Assembly: GCA_964657885.1 (NCBI GenBank)
Contig: CAZZWO010000167.1
Span: forward strand, 1 to 6,994
Direction: 5' to 3'
Length of the DNA stretch: 6,994 bases
From: BOG-908 sp964657885
GTDB taxonomy: Bacteria; Pseudomonadota; Alphaproteobacteria; Acetobacterales; Acetobacteraceae
The notes below the pieces were generated by a model. It had not been told where the DNA came from. It did not search any database and worked only from the letters and a program-made list of their open reading frames with translations. Of the stretch, positions 6,290-6,994 are shown in pieces (within the stretch, counting starts at the first letter, position 1; each line of letters begins with the position of its first letter). The position numbers and the translations under genes are program-made.

Positions 6290-6994
6290 CCTATCGGGGC
6301 ACCGTGCGGCCGCTTCGAACAACGATGCCCGGCCGAACGCATTGGAGCTGCGCGCCGCTGGCCGGGTCTACAAGAGTGCCGCGGGCGATCTTGCCGTGTT
6401 GCGCGGTGCCGACCTGACGCTCCGTGGCGGCGAGATCGTCGCACTGGTGGCGCCGTCGGGCACCGGTAAATCCACCTTGCTGCACCTGGCGGGTTTGCTG
6501 GAGCGTCCGGATTCCGGGGCGGTGCTGGTCGATGGGGTAGATGCCGGCAGCCTGGCCGATGCCGAGCGAACCCGCGTCCGTCGGGACCGCATCGGCTTCG
6601 TCTATCAATTCCACCATCTGCTCGCCGAGTTCTCGGCGCTGGAGAACGTGGTGCTGCCGCAGATGATCGCCGGCGTCGGGCGGCGCGATGCGAAGCTGCG
6701 CGCGGAAGGGCTGCTGGCGGCGTTCGGATTGCGCGATCGGGCAGGGCACCTGCCTGGGACGTTGTCGGGCGGCGAACAGCAGCGTGTGGCGATCGCGCGC
6801 GCATTGGCCAACCGCCCCGCGGTGATCCTTGCCGACGAGCCCACCGGAAACCTCGATTCCGGCACCTCGGACGTGGTGTTCGGCGAGCTGCTGCGGATCG
6901 TGCGGGAGCAGGGTGTCGCAGCGCTCATCGCCACGCACAACGCCGAACTGGCATCGCGCATGGACCGCGTCGTGACCCTGCGCGACGGCAAGGT
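6282..6994 (+). CDS. lolD: Lipoprotein-releasing ABC transporter ATPase LolD, 3' end cut off
   Basis: This is the cytoplasmic ATPase that drives lipoprotein release by the Lol exporter. The window holds 237 residues and two bases of the next codon; the reading is still open at DGK, so only a short C-terminus is missing. Motifs in order are Walker A APSGTGKST (57-65), Q-loop VYQF (107-110), signature LSGGEQQR (161-168), Walker B VILADEPT (181-188) with catalytic Glu186, D-loop GNLD (189-192) and switch histidine His219 in ATHN. The first Walker A position is Ala rather than the usual Gly; I recall this in other alphaproteobacterial LolD proteins, and Lys63 and Ser64 are intact. The chosen ATG at 6282 overlaps the end of lolC by eight bases (ATGAATGA). 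GGTGGAGG at 6265-6272, inside lolC, is a strong ribosome binding site. The start gives about 20 residues of polar N-terminal extension before the ABC domain, so an internal start is possible but no better one is seen. Confidence 0.94.
   Translation, partial: MNDLSGHRAAASNNDARPNALELRAAGRVYKSAAGDLAVLRGADLTLRGGEIVALVAPSGTGKSTLLHLAGLLERPDSGAVLVDGVDAGSLADAERTRVRRDRIGFVYQFHHLLAEFSALENVVLPQMIAGVGRRDAKLRAEGLLAAFGLRDRAGHLPGTLSGGEQQRVAIARALANRPAVILADEPTGNLDSGTSDVVFGELLRIVREQGVAALIATHNAELASRMDRVVTLRDGK

Noticed and set aside
6142..6991. Several minus-strand open frames across the lolC end and lolD
   Set aside because: All are antisense to the lolC end or to lolD, whose complete set of ABC ATPase motifs is on the + strand.

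Overview
The window looks like ordinary core chromosome of a GC-rich alphaproteobacterium. Gene content and order point to the Rhodospirillales, perhaps Acetobacteraceae, but that placement is an inference from family resemblance only. All recognisable genes are on the + strand and codon use is GC-rich throughout. I see no transposase, integrase, phage gene, CRISPR array, tRNA or rRNA.

Layout. Positions 1-438 hold the 3' end of a biotin protein ligase gene (birA). It overlaps a type III pantothenate kinase (coaX, 429-1253), which in turn overlaps a ribonuclease J gene (rnj, 1253-2899). A small two-helix membrane protein of the DUF1467 family follows (2942-3208). The spacing suggests one co-transcribed, translationally coupled unit. 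In many alphaproteobacteria this unit lies downstream of the nuo (complex I) operon.

A 517-base gap (3209-3725) separates this unit from the next. Its left part folds as a compact candidate small RNA (about 3297-3413): three hairpins, an exposed CCTCCCT anti-Shine-Dalgarno loop and a Rho-independent terminator. Its right part has two inverted repeats and an AT-rich patch but no convincing gene. This candidate RNA is the main item worth a second look.

The second unit starts with prolyl-tRNA synthetase of the short alphaproteobacterial type (proS, 3726-5036). The inner-membrane permease subunit of the lipoprotein exporter follows (lolC/lolF type, 5039-6289), and then its ATPase lolD (6282 to the window edge, cut off near the C-terminus).

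The genes cover unrelated housekeeping jobs: biotinylation of carboxylases, coenzyme A synthesis, RNA turnover, tRNA charging and lipoprotein sorting. Only lolC and lolD form an obvious complex. birA and coaX both supply cofactors. I found no evidence of a new multi-gene system here.
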